Part shown: one piece after another, positions 46,141 through 54,404 of the stretch | How the letters are laid out: each line of letters opens with the position of its first letter | Numbering within the stretch: the stretch's first letter is position 1 | NCBI RefSeq assembly: GCF_007833165.1 | Contig: NZ_VOBQ01000012.1 | Location: 222,324-286,323, forward strand | Source of the DNA: Caenimonas sedimenti | Lineage (GTDB): Bacteria > Pseudomonadota > Gammaproteobacteria > Burkholderiales > Burkholderiaceae_C | Reading direction: 5' to 3' | Length of the DNA stretch: 64,000 nucleotides | Program-made: the position numbers and the translations under genes | The notes under the pieces: model-generated | The model's input: the letters and a program-made list of their open reading frames with translations, nothing else | Databases searched by the model: none | Told to the model about the DNA's origin: nothing

Positions 46141-48155
46141 CCTCCAAGTTGAGAACAATTCTGGCATCGTTCGCGCCGCTCACGTTCTTCGCGTTGTTTG
46201 CGGCCGCGGCGACCGTGTCCGCGCAGCCCCGCGACGACGTCATCCACGAGATGCAGCAGGCTTTCCGCGCCGGCAACAAGGCGCGGCTCGCGCAGCTGCT
46301 GCCGGCCGCCCGCGGGCATGCCCTGGAGCCGTGGGCCGCCTACTGGGAACTGCGGTCCCGCCTGGACACCGCCTCGATGCAGGAGATCCAGGAGTTCTTC
46401 TCGCGCTACGCCGGCAGCTACCAGGAGGATCGCCTGCGCAACGACTACCTGCAAATGCTGGGCGCGCGCCGTGATTGGACCACCTTCGCCCAGGAGCACC
46501 CTCGCTACCGCATGAACGACGACCGCGAGGTCCGCTGCTACGCGCTCCTGGTGCAGTACCTGAAGGAGCCGAGCGCCGCTCCCGCCATCGCCGACGAAGT
46601 GCGCAAACTCTGGCTGGCCCAGCGCGAGGGCGACGACGGCTGCGCCACCGCCGCCAGCCGGATGATCGGCGACAACGCGGCGGGCCGGCACCGCCTGACG
46701 CAAGCAGATGCCTGGCGCAAGGCGCGCCAATCGGTGGAGATCAACCGCCCGCGGCCGGCAGCCGCCGCCATCGAGATCGTGGCGCCGGAGGCCTTGCCGC
46801 AGCTGGCGGAGCTGAACGCCAACCCCGCGAAGTTCCTGGCGAGCCGGGCCTTTGCCGCGTCGCGAGTGCGCCGTGAAATGACCGGCCTGGCGCTGATCAA
46901 GATGGCCACCACGGAACTGGAAAGCGCCGCCACCCAGCTGGAAAACAAATGGGGCGTGCAGATGAGCCCCGAGGAGCGCGACTGGATCTGGGGCGTGATC
47001 GGCCGGCTCGCCGCGCAGAAGCTGCAGCCGGACGCCTATTCGTACTTCGCGAAGATCGGCCGCGACAGCCACCTGAGCGACGAACTGCTCGGCTGGAAGG
47101 TGCGGGCGGCCCTGCGCGCCGGCCGGACACCCAACTGGGCGGGCGTGCTGCAGGCCGTGAATTCCATGACGGACGAAGGCAAGGCGGATCCGACCTGGGC
47201 CTATTGGAAGGCCCGAGCCTTGCTCGCGGGGACGCCGGGCGAGAACCAGCGCGCCGAAGCGCAGAAGCTGCTGGAATCCATCGCCTCGCCGCGCGGCTTC
47301 TACGAGATGCTGGCGCTGGAGGAACTGGGGCAGAAGGTGGTCGTTCCGATCCGCCCGGGTCCGCTGACCGACACCGAGAAGGAGGCGGCGCGCCTGAATC
47401 CCGGCCTGAACCGGGCGCTGTACGCCATCGCGATCGGGCTGCGCGCCGAGGGCGTGCGCGAATGGAACTACACCACCAACCTGCACAAGCCGGGCGGCAT
47501 GACGGACCGCGAGCTGCTGGCCGCCGCGCAGTTCGCCTGCGACAAGCAGGTGTGGGACCGCTGCATCAACACCAGCGAGCGCACGCGCGGTGAATTCGAG
47601 GCGGCCCAGCGCTACCCCATGCCGTTCCGCGAGCAGGTGGTCCAGCGCAGCCGCGAGATCGGCCTGGACCCCGCCTATGTCTATGGGCTGATCCGCCAGG
47701 AAAGCCGCTTCATCATGGACGCGCGCTCGCACGTCGGGGCGTCCGGCCTGATGCAGGTGATGCCGGCCACGGCACGCTGGACCGCCAAGCGCATCGGCAT
47801 GAACGACTTCCGGATCGAGCAGCTGAACGAGCGCGACGTCAACATCGCCATCGGCACCGGCTACCTGAAGACCGTGCTGGACGACTTCGCGGGCTCGATG
47901 CCCATGGCCGCCGCGGCCTACAACGCCGGCCCCGGCCGCCCCCGCAACTGGCGCAACGGCCCGGTGATGGAAGCGGCCGCCTGGGCGGAGAACATCCCGT
48001 TCAACGAGACGCGTGACTACGTGAAGAAGGTGCTGGCCAACACCACGCTCTACGCCGCCATCCTCACCGGCCAGCCGCAATCGCTGAAGGCGCGGCTGGG
48101 TACCATCGGCCCGCGCGAAACCAGCCTGCCGGAACCCAACAAGGAAATCCCCTGA
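46128..48155 (+). CDS. Soluble lytic transglycosylase (family 1), start inside intron
   Basis: Periplasmic enzyme that cleaves peptidoglycan to anhydro-muropeptides. The open frame encodes 675 residues: signal peptide (LRTILASFAPLTFFALFAAAATVSA), a long superhelical helical U-domain, and a C-terminal SLT domain with catalytic Glu in IRQESRFIMDARS near residue 520, GLMQVMPATA near 540 and AAAAYNAGPGR near 603. The first codons (46128-46140) are intron sequence, so this start would only serve the unspliced message. A native ATG at 43334-43336, at the end of the 5' exon, is the likely original start. A TTG at 46149 is another option. Operon-like with mgtC (1-base overlap). Confidence 0.9.
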   Translation: MLSLPSKLRTILASFAPLTFFALFAAAATVSAQPRDDVIHEMQQAFRAGNKARLAQLLPAARGHALEPWAAYWELRSRLDTASMQEIQEFFSRYAGSYQEDRLRNDYLQMLGARRDWTTFAQEHPRYRMNDDREVRCYALLVQYLKEPSAAPAIADEVRKLWLAQREGDDGCATAASRMIGDNAAGRHRLTQADAWRKARQSVEINRPRPAAAAIEIVAPEALPQLAELNANPAKFLASRAFAASRVRREMTGLALIKMATTELESAATQLENKWGVQMSPEERDWIWGVIGRLAAQKLQPDAYSYFAKIGRDSHLSDELLGWKVRAALRAGRTPNWAGVLQAVNSMTDEGKADPTWAYWKARALLAGTPGENQRAEAQKLLESIASPRGFYEMLALEELGQKVVVPIRPGPLTDTEKEAARLNPGLNRALYAIAIGLRAEGVREWNYTTNLHKPGGMTDRELLAAAQFACDKQVWDRCINTSERTRGEFEAAQRYPMPFREQVVQRSREIGLDPAYVYGLIRQESRFIMDARSHVGASGLMQVMPATARWTAKRIGMNDFRIEQLNERDVNIAIGTGYLKTVLDDFAGSMPMAAAAYNAGPGRPRNWRNGPVMEAAAWAENIPFNETRDYVKKVLANTTLYAAILTGQPQSLKARLGTIGPRETSLPEPNKEIP

Positions 48156-48652
48156 TGGCCTGGTGGGACACCGTAGTGCGCACTGTCGCCTCGGAGTTCT
48201 CGGATCTGGCCGATGCGGAGCAGCTCACCCGGCTGGTGGTCCGCTTGCTGCTCGCCGCCGTCCTGGGCGGGCTGCTCGGCCTGCAGCGCGAGCGCCAGGG
48301 CAAGGAAGCCGGCATCCGCACCCACATGCTGGTGGCGGCGGGGTCCGCGCTGTTCGTGCTGGCCCCGATGCAGGCTGGCATGGATGCCGAAGGCCTGAGC
48401 CGCGTGCTGCAAGGGCTGCTGGCTGGGGTGGGTTTCATCTGCGCCGGCAGCATCCTGAAGCTCGAAAACGAGGAGCAGGTCAAGGGCCTGACCACGGCCG
48501 CCGGCATCTGGATGACGGCCGCCATCGGCATGTGCGCGGGGCTCGGCCGCGAGAGCACGGCGGTGCTCAGCACGCTGCTGGTGCTGGGGATCCTGGCGCT
48601 GGAAGGGCCGCTGACGCGTTGGGGGCTCCGCAAGGAAGGCAAGCAGGACTGA
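48155..48652 (+). CDS. MgtC/SapB family membrane protein
   Basis: 165 residues with five predicted membrane helices; conserved GGLLGLQRERQGKEAGIRTHMLV near residue 37 and GVGFICAGSIL, KGLTTAAGIWMTAAIGMCAGLG are the family signatures. MgtC proteins act in Mg-limitation and acid survival, and inhibit F-ATPase in Salmonella; here only family membership is certain. Its ATG overlaps the stop of the transglycosylase gene by one base (TGATG). Confidence 0.92.
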   Translation: MAWWDTVVRTVASEFSDLADAEQLTRLVVRLLLAAVLGGLLGLQRERQGKEAGIRTHMLVAAGSALFVLAPMQAGMDAEGLSRVLQGLLAGVGFICAGSILKLENEEQVKGLTTAAGIWMTAAIGMCAGLGRESTAVLSTLLVLGILALEGPLTRWGLRKEGKQD

Positions 48653-48744
48653 CCGTTCGCCCCGGCATCAATCCGGCGATTTTTTTGCATCAATCGGCGC
48701 TTCGCGGCCCCTTAGCATCGCGCTCACTGCAACCAAGGACCGCC

Positions 48745-49431
48745 ATGCTCAGCCTCTACATCGGCAACAAGAACTACTCTTCCTGGTCCATGCGGCCCTG
48801 GGTCCTGCTCAAGCAGGCCGGCATCCCGTTCCAGGAAAAGATGGTGCGCTTCGATTCCTTCGACGGCGATTCGGGTTTCAAGGAAGCCATCCTCAAGGTC
48901 AATCCGGTCGGGCGCGTGCCGGTGCTGGTCGACGACGGCTTCAGCATCTGGGACACCCTCGCCATCGCGGAATACGCAGCGGAGAAATTTCCCGACAAGA
49001 AGCTGTGGCCGGCCGACACCAAAGCACGGGCGCGCGCCCGGAGCGTTTGCGCCGAGATGCATTCCGGTTTCGCCGCACTGCGCAGCCACTGCCCGATGAA
49101 CATCGAGGCTTCGCTGCCGACGCCCGGCGCGCTGGTCTGGCGCGACCAGCCGGCGGTGCGGGCGGACGTCCAGCGCATCGTGGCGATGTGGACCGAGCTG
49201 CTGGAAACCCACAAGGGCCCGATGCTGTTCGGCGAGTTCAGCATCGCGGACGCCTATTTCGCGCCGGTCTGCATGCGCCTGAAGAACTACGCGCTGCCGG
49301 TGCCTGGCCACATCACCGATTACATCCGCCGCGTCTGCGCGCTCTCCGGCGTGAAGGCCTGGGTGGAAGACGCACTGGCGGAGAAAGATTTCGTGGATTT
49401 CGACGAGCCCTACCGGACATCCCGAGGATGA
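48745..49431 (+). CDS. Glutathione S-transferase
   Basis: 228 residues: thioredoxin-like N-terminal domain (about 1-80) with NKNYSSWSMRPWVLLK, the glutathione-binding NPVGRVPVLVDD and the SIWDTLAIAEY segment, then an all-helical C-terminal domain. The Ser-rich start (YSSWS) suggests a Ser-type catalytic residue, as in zeta/bacterial classes. Substrate unknown. Coupled to the DapA-family gene by ATGA. Confidence 0.9.
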   Translation: MLSLYIGNKNYSSWSMRPWVLLKQAGIPFQEKMVRFDSFDGDSGFKEAILKVNPVGRVPVLVDDGFSIWDTLAIAEYAAEKFPDKKLWPADTKARARARSVCAEMHSGFAALRSHCPMNIEASLPTPGALVWRDQPAVRADVQRIVAMWTELLETHKGPMLFGEFSIADAYFAPVCMRLKNYALPVPGHITDYIRRVCALSGVKAWVEDALAEKDFVDFDEPYRTSRG

Positions 49432-50327
49432 CGGGCGTGTCGACGCCCCGCCATTGGGGCACGGTCATGAGCGCGATGGTCACGCCGTTCGACGGCGCGG
49501 GCCGCGTCGACCTGGATGCAGCGCGCGACCTCGCGCGCTGGCTGGTCGCGAACGGCAACGACGGCCTGGTCGTCACCGCGACGACCGGCGAAGTCTCGAC
49601 GCTCACCGACGATGAACGCCGCAACCTGGTGCGTGCCGTCAGCGAGGCGGTCATCGTGCCCGTGGTGGCCGGCACCAGCAGCAACGACACGGCGCACAGC
49701 ATCCAGCTCACGCGCGAAGCGCAGGGCCTGGGTGCGGCCGGCATCATCGCCGTCGGGCCGTACTACAACCGGCCGCCGCAAGCCGGCATCGAGGCGCATT
49801 TCCGCGCCATCGCCGGCGCGACCAAGCTCCCGGTCATGCTCTACGACGTGCCCGGCCGCACCGGCCGGCGGATCGCGGAGGACGTGCTGCTGCGGCTGTT
49901 CCGCGAGGTGCCGAACATCGTCGCGCTGAAAGATGCGACGGGCGATCCGCCTGCTGCCGCAGCCCTGGTCGCGCAGGCCGGCGAGCACTTCGATTTGTAT
50001 TCGGGCGATGACGCGTACACGCTGCCGCTGCTCGCCGTCGGCGCGGCGGGTCTGGTCGGCACCACATCGCATTGGACCGGGCCGCAGTTCCAGCGCATGT
50101 TCGCGGCGTTCCGCGCCGGGCGCGTGGCGGAGGCACGCGAGGTGCACGCTTCCCTGATCCCTTCGTTCCGGTTCGTCAACTCCGACGAAGCCGTGTATTC
50201 GATGTGCGTCAAGGCGATGATGCGCACGCTGGGGCATGCCGTCGGCGACTGCCGGCTGCCGTTGCCGCCTTGCCCGCCGAATGTCGAGCAGCAGGCTCGC
50301 GAAGTCTGGAAAGGTCTCGGCCGCTAA
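49428..50327 (+). CDS. dapA: DapA family lyase, probably 4-hydroxy-tetrahydrodipicolinate synthase
   Basis: 299 residues with a TIM-barrel Schiff-base aldolase pattern: TATTGEVSTL near residue 50 (usual first residue is Gly), PYYNRPPQAG near 107, YDVPGRT with catalytic Tyr near 139 (Asp replaces the usual Asn) and ALKDATGD with Schiff-base Lys near 168. Closest to DapA, which condenses pyruvate and aspartate semialdehyde in lysine synthesis; a related aldolase activity cannot be excluded because of the two changes. A second dapA elsewhere in the genome would suggest a paralogue. Confidence 0.83.
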   Translation: MTGVSTPRHWGTVMSAMVTPFDGAGRVDLDAARDLARWLVANGNDGLVVTATTGEVSTLTDDERRNLVRAVSEAVIVPVVAGTSSNDTAHSIQLTREAQGLGAAGIIAVGPYYNRPPQAGIEAHFRAIAGATKLPVMLYDVPGRTGRRIAEDVLLRLFREVPNIVALKDATGDPPAAAALVAQAGEHFDLYSGDDAYTLPLLAVGAAGLVGTTSHWTGPQFQRMFAAFRAGRVAEAREVHASLIPSFRFVNSDEAVYSMCVKAMMRTLGHAVGDCRLPLPPCPPNVEQQAREVWKGLGR

Positions 50328-50336
50328 ACTGGCCGC

Positions 50337-51563
50337 ATGCAAACCTATCGAGTCGGCGGTGCGGTGCGCGATGCCCTGCTGGGCCTGCCCGTCCACGACA
50401 ACGATTGGGTGGTGGTCGGCGCGACGCCCGAGGAGATGATCCTCGGCGGCTACCTGCCCGTCGGCAAGGATTTCCCCGTCTTCCTGCACCCCAGGACCCG
50501 GGAGGAGTACGCGCTAGCGCGGACCGAGCGCAAGACCGCGCGCGGCTACCACGGCTTCGCCTTCCACACGGACCCGGGCGTCACGCTGGAGGAAGACCTC
50601 GCCCGGCGCGATCTCACGATCAACGCCATGGCGCAAGCCGAGGACGGTACGCTCGTCGATCCGTTCAACGGACAAGGCGACTTGCGCGCCAAGATGTTGC
50701 GCCACGTCACGGAGGCGTTCCGCGAGGACCCTGTGCGCATCCTGCGCGTCGCGCGCTTCGCGGCGCGCTTCCCGGGGTTCAGCGTGGCGCCGGAAACGCA
50801 AGCATTGATGCGTGCCATGGTGGCCGACGGCGAGGTGGATGCGCTGGTGCCCGAACGTGTCTGGCAGGAACTGGCGCGTGGCCTCGGGGAACAGCGGCCA
50901 TCCCGCATGTTCGAGGTGCTCCGCGGCTGCGGCGCGCTGGCCGTGCTGCTGCCTGAGGTGGAGCGGCTCTGGGGCGTGCCGCAGCGCGCCGACTACCACC
51001 CCGAGGTCGACACCGGGGTGCACCTGATGATGGTTCTGGACATGGCGGCGCGCCTGCAGGCCCCGTTGCCGGCGCGCTTCGCCTGCCTCACCCACGACCT
51101 GGGCAAGGGCACCACGCCAGCCGACATCCTGCCGCGTCACCTCGGCCACGAAGCCCGCAGCGTGGATTTGCTGCTGGTCCTCTGCGAACGGCTGCGCGTG
51201 CCCAACGAATGCCGCGAACTGGCGGAAGTGGTGGCGCGCGAGCACGGCAACATCCATCGCAGCGAAGCCTTCGATGCGACGGCCGTGGTTCGGTTGCTGG
51301 AACGCTGCGATGCCTTCCGCAAGCCGGACCGGTTCGTGCAGGTGCTGCTGGCGTGCGAATGCGATGCACGCGGAAGGCTCGGACTGGAAGAGCGGCCCTA
51401 CCCGCAGAGGGACCGCCTCCTGGCTGCATTGGGGGCCGCCCGCGCCGTGTCGACCGCCGCCATCGCGGAAGAAGGCCAGGCTCGGGGGCTGGCCGGCCAA
51501 GCCATCGGGCAAAGAATTCACCAGGCCCGGATCGCGGCGGTGGCGGCCGCGCTGGCGCACTAG
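50337..51563 (+). CDS. cca: Multifunctional CCA-adding tRNA nucleotidyltransferase
   Basis: Adds and repairs the 3' CCA of tRNA. It has 408 residues: class II nucleotidyltransferase head starting GGAVRDALLGLPVHDNDWVVVG with catalytic DND near residue 21, RRDLTINAMA near 96, EDPVRILRVARFAARF near 133, and a C-terminal HD phosphohydrolase domain (HPEVDTGVHLM near 221, THDLGKGTTP near 247) typical of beta/gammaproteobacterial Cca. The start is the ATG ten bases after the dapA stop. Confidence 0.96.
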   Translation: MQTYRVGGAVRDALLGLPVHDNDWVVVGATPEEMILGGYLPVGKDFPVFLHPRTREEYALARTERKTARGYHGFAFHTDPGVTLEEDLARRDLTINAMAQAEDGTLVDPFNGQGDLRAKMLRHVTEAFREDPVRILRVARFAARFPGFSVAPETQALMRAMVADGEVDALVPERVWQELARGLGEQRPSRMFEVLRGCGALAVLLPEVERLWGVPQRADYHPEVDTGVHLMMVLDMAARLQAPLPARFACLTHDLGKGTTPADILPRHLGHEARSVDLLLVLCERLRVPNECRELAEVVAREHGNIHRSEAFDATAVVRLLERCDAFRKPDRFVQVLLACECDARGRLGLEERPYPQRDRLLAALGAARAVSTAAIAEEGQARGLAGQAIGQRIHQARIAAVAAALAH

Positions 51564-51964
51564 CCGGCCTCGCAGAATTTCCAGAGGCAGCCGCTGCCGC
51601 TCGCACAGCGCCAACGGCCCGTGCGGACGAGAACGGTCAGGACCTCGCCGCCGCTGCGCACGGCGAGTTCGGGGAACAGCTCGCGCAGCTCGGGAAAGCG
51701 GGCGACGACCCAGGGCGCCACCCAGTAGCGGACCCCGCAGCGCAGTGCCGTCAGGAGTTCCTGCGGCGCGCCGCCAGGCGGGACCGCGCGCCGGCGCACC
51801 AGCCGTTCCACCAGCCGCGTGCCGTCGCCCGTGGCCCAGTCGAAGAAGCGCGACGGCACGTGCAGGCCGCGCGCATGGGCCTGCCGGACGATCTCGGCAA
51901 CGAATTCATCGAGTGCCTCGACCGCCAGCAACGGCGGATCGGAAGCCGGCGCATGCGTTGCCAC
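51560..51964 (-). CDS. Hypothetical protein
   Basis: 134 residues, no signal peptide, no membrane helix. Trp-rich centre (YWVAPWVVARFPELRELFPEL) and two Cys near the C-terminus (CASGSGCLWKFC). Not recognised. Overlaps the cca stop by 4 bases tail to tail and ends convergently. Codon use fits the genome, so it is likely real. Confidence 0.6.
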   Translation of the reverse strand: MATHAPASDPPLLAVEALDEFVAEIVRQAHARGLHVPSRFFDWATGDGTRLVERLVRRRAVPPGGAPQELLTALRCGVRYWVAPWVVARFPELRELFPELAVRSGGEVLTVLVRTGRWRCASGSGCLWKFCEAG

Positions 51965-51982
51965 GGCGTCCGCTTCGCAGGC

Positions 51983-52270
51983 TCAGCCGCCGGCCTTCAG
52001 GTACATGAGGATTTCGGAGAACTGCTCGCGCGTCATCATCTCGCCCTTGACGCCCATCTTCCTGGCGTTCATGTCCCAGCTCATGGCCATCATGTCCAGG
52101 AACTCCTTGCGCGACACCATGCCGTCCTTGTTCTTGTCCATCATCTTCATGGACATGATCTCGGCGAAAGGGTAGTACTCGGCGTTGGTGGGACCTTGCG
52201 CGAAGGCCGTGCCGGACATCAGGGTGGAGGCGGCCAGCAAGGCGCCGCAAGCGATGTTTTTGAGGTTCAT
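51983..52270 (-). CDS. Secreted EF-hand protein
   Basis: 95 residues: Sec signal peptide ending SGTAFAQ (about residue 25) and one EF-hand loop DKNKDGMVSRKEF near residue 45, consistent with calcium binding in the periplasm. A Met-rich region (IMSMKMMDKNK, MMAMSWDMNARKM) is unusual and could also bind copper or be an oxidant sink. Lies between two minus-strand genes; not clearly in an operon. Confidence 0.8.
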   Translation of the reverse strand: MNLKNIACGALLAASTLMSGTAFAQGPTNAEYYPFAEIMSMKMMDKNKDGMVSRKEFLDMMAMSWDMNARKMGVKGEMMTREQFSEILMYLKAGG

Positions 52271-52381
52271 GGGAAAGCTCCTGTCGGATCGAAGTGGTTG
52301 AAAAATCCCCGCTGCTCGCGGGTGTCGCCACTGTGCCGAGCCGGGGTCCGGCCGCGTTGCCCGAACGTCCCGGACGCTTGC

Positions 52382-53197
52382 CTATTTCGCCCAGGCGGCG
52401 GGTGACGTGCCGACCACTTCCTTGAACTGGCGCACGAAAGCGGATGCCGTGGCGTAGCCGACGCGGCCCGCCACCGCCTTCACCGGCAGGCGGCGTTCCA
52501 GCAACCGCTGCGCCTGCCCCATGCGGTAGTTCACCAGGTAGTTGTGCGGGCTGCGGCCCACCAGCGCCTTGAAGCGCTCGACGAAGCGGCTGCGCGACAT
52601 GCCGGCTTGGCGCGCGAGGGCTTCGACATCGAGTCCGGTCGCGTAGTTGGCATGGATCACCTGCAGCGCGCTGGCGATGCGGGGGTCCGCCGCGCCGGCC
52701 AGCACGCCGGACCGGCATTGGCCCGCCTGCGCCGCGTGCCGGGTGACGTAGCCGAGGACCACCTCGCACAGGCGGTCCGCCAGGTGCTTGCTGCCGGGCG
52801 CGCTGGAAGCCGCTTCGGCGAACAGCGCCTCCAGCGTGTGCCGGATCGCGTCCAGCCGGGCGAGCGGCAGCACCACGACCTCGGGCAGCGCGAGGCTCAC
52901 CGCCTGCTGGAAGCGTTCGCCGAATTGCGTGAAGGCGCAGACCAGGTCGAATCCGCGGTCGTCCACCGCGCGCACCCAGTGGGCGCAGGCCTGCGGAAAG
53001 AAGACCAGGGACGGCTGGTCGATGATCAGCGGCTCGCCACCGGGCGTCAGCACCTCGGCGCGGCCCTCGCGCACGAAATGCAGCGCGCCGGTGCGGTAGT
53101 TGCGCAGCAGGTTGTCCTGCGTGCAGCGCGTGCCGACGAACACCACCTCGGCTTGCAGGCCGAGGCTGTCGAAAATGAGGTCGTCGAAGGGGTCCAT
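52382..53197 (-). CDS. AraC family transcriptional regulator
   Basis: 271 residues: N-terminal cupin-like effector domain (about 15-110; LHFVREGRAEVLTPGGEPLIIDQPSLVFFP) and C-terminal AraC DNA-binding domain with two helix-turn-helix units (VEALARQAGMSRSRFVERFKALVG near 200; VKAVAGRVGYATASAFVRQFKEVVG near 240). Located 46 bases past the ROK kinase gene on the same strand, so it may be cotranscribed with the sugar island or act independently. Confidence 0.9.
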   Translation of the reverse strand: MDPFDDLIFDSLGLQAEVVFVGTRCTQDNLLRNYRTGALHFVREGRAEVLTPGGEPLIIDQPSLVFFPQACAHWVRAVDDRGFDLVCAFTQFGERFQQAVSLALPEVVVLPLARLDAIRHTLEALFAEAASSAPGSKHLADRLCEVVLGYVTRHAAQAGQCRSGVLAGAADPRIASALQVIHANYATGLDVEALARQAGMSRSRFVERFKALVGRSPHNYLVNYRMGQAQRLLERRLPVKAVAGRVGYATASAFVRQFKEVVGTSPAAWAK

Positions 53198-53243
53198 GGC
53201 CCGTTGGTCGAGCCTGGGGACGCGGCCTTACAGCCGAGCCAGC

Positions 53244-54167
53244 TCAGACCAGCAGCGCCAGTGCCGCGTAGTCGCCGACGCGCTCGGCCAAACCGGCCGG
53301 CACCAGCTCCGCCCCCGCCGTCAGCGCCGGGAGCTTGCCCGCCACCTGCGCCTGCAGGCGCGGCAACAGGTAGTCCTTGTTGTTCACGAACACGCTGCCG
53401 CCCAGGCTGATGCGCTGCAGGTCGAGCGTGACGACCAGGTTGTAGAGGGCACGGCCCATCACGCGGCAGAGTTCGTCCACCGTCGCCACCGCCCCAGCAT
53501 CGCCGGCACGTGCGTGCTGCAGGAGGCCCGCCGCGTCGGAGCCAAAGCGCCGCGCGATCGCGTTGCCAGCCACCAGCGCCTCGAGGTCCCCCACGTTGCC
53601 GCAGCCGCACAGCGCGTCGTCGTTGTCGACCACGAACATGTGGCCGCCGTGGCCGGCATTGCCGTTCTTGCCGCGCAGCACGCGGCCATCGACGCACACG
53701 CCCATGCCGATGCCGGTGCTCCAGGTCACGTACGCGCAATGCTCGAAGCCCTGCAGGGCGCCCCAGCGCCGCTCGGCTTCCAGCGCGGCGATGCAGTCGT
53801 TCTCCACCCGCACTTCCGCAAATCGATGGCGCAGCGGCGCTTCCACCGGTGCGCTCATCCAGTTGTTCGGCAGGCCGCGCTCCGGCCCCGCCAGGCCGCC
53901 GCAGATATTCGGCGCCGCCAGCTCGACCAGGCCGGCGCGCAGCACGAAAGGCCCGCAGGAGGAAACGCCCGCGCGTTGCACGGTCTGCGGCGCCACACCC
54001 GCCTCGGCGCAGGCCTCGTCCACCATTCGGATCACCTGGTGGGCCAGCGCGTCGTCGTTCCCGGTCTTGGCAGTGGGCTCGCTGCGGCGCGCGACCAATT
54101 CCAGCCCTGCGCCGCTGTTCAGGCTGACCGCGACCTTGGTGCCGCCGATGTCGATGCAGGCTTTCAT
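53244..54167 (-). CDS. ROK family sugar kinase
   Basis: 307 residues: ATP-binding DIGGTKVAVSL (residues 6-16), a catalytic-type NDCIAALEAE near 120, TGIGMGV near 148, and the zinc-binding CXCG cluster (CGCGNVGDLEAL) near 187. Similar to glucokinase and N-acetylhexosamine kinases. It lacks the N-terminal DNA-binding part, so it is an enzyme rather than a repressor. The overlapping start with DUF2905 (ATGA) and its place in the sugar island suggest phosphorylation of the imported sugar. Confidence 0.9.
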   Translation of the reverse strand: MKACIDIGGTKVAVSLNSGAGLELVARRSEPTAKTGNDDALAHQVIRMVDEACAEAGVAPQTVQRAGVSSCGPFVLRAGLVELAAPNICGGLAGPERGLPNNWMSAPVEAPLRHRFAEVRVENDCIAALEAERRWGALQGFEHCAYVTWSTGIGMGVCVDGRVLRGKNGNAGHGGHMFVVDNDDALCGCGNVGDLEALVAGNAIARRFGSDAAGLLQHARAGDAGAVATVDELCRVMGRALYNLVVTLDLQRISLGGSVFVNNKDYLLPRLQAQVAGKLPALTAGAELVPAGLAERVGDYAALALLV

Positions 54168-54358
54168 ACGAATCTCGCGATGCCCGCCGCGGCCATGCTG
54201 AGCAGCAAGGTGGTGGTGAGCGGGATGAAAAACTCGCGACCGAACAGCTTGAAGCGGAAATCGCCGGGCAGCTTGCCGAAGCCCAGCCGTTGCAGCAAGG
54301 GCGTGAACCAGCTGATCAGGATCAGCGCGAGAAAGATGACGATCACCCAGCGAATCAT
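54164..54358 (-). CDS. DUF2905 membrane protein
   Basis: 64 residues with two membrane helices (IRWVIVIFLALILISWF and FIPLTTTLLLSMAAAGIA) separated by RLGFGKLPGDFRFKLFGREF, the DUF2905 pattern. Function unknown. It is wedged between the oxidoreductase and kinase of the sugar island, overlapping the kinase start by 4 bases. Confidence 0.85.
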   Translation of the reverse strand: MIRWVIVIFLALILISWFTPLLQRLGFGKLPGDFRFKLFGREFFIPLTTTLLLSMAAAGIARFV

Positions 54359-54404
54359 GGCTGCAGTTTAGGGGCTGCGGCCTCGTGCTGGGGCCCGTCG
54401 CTGC

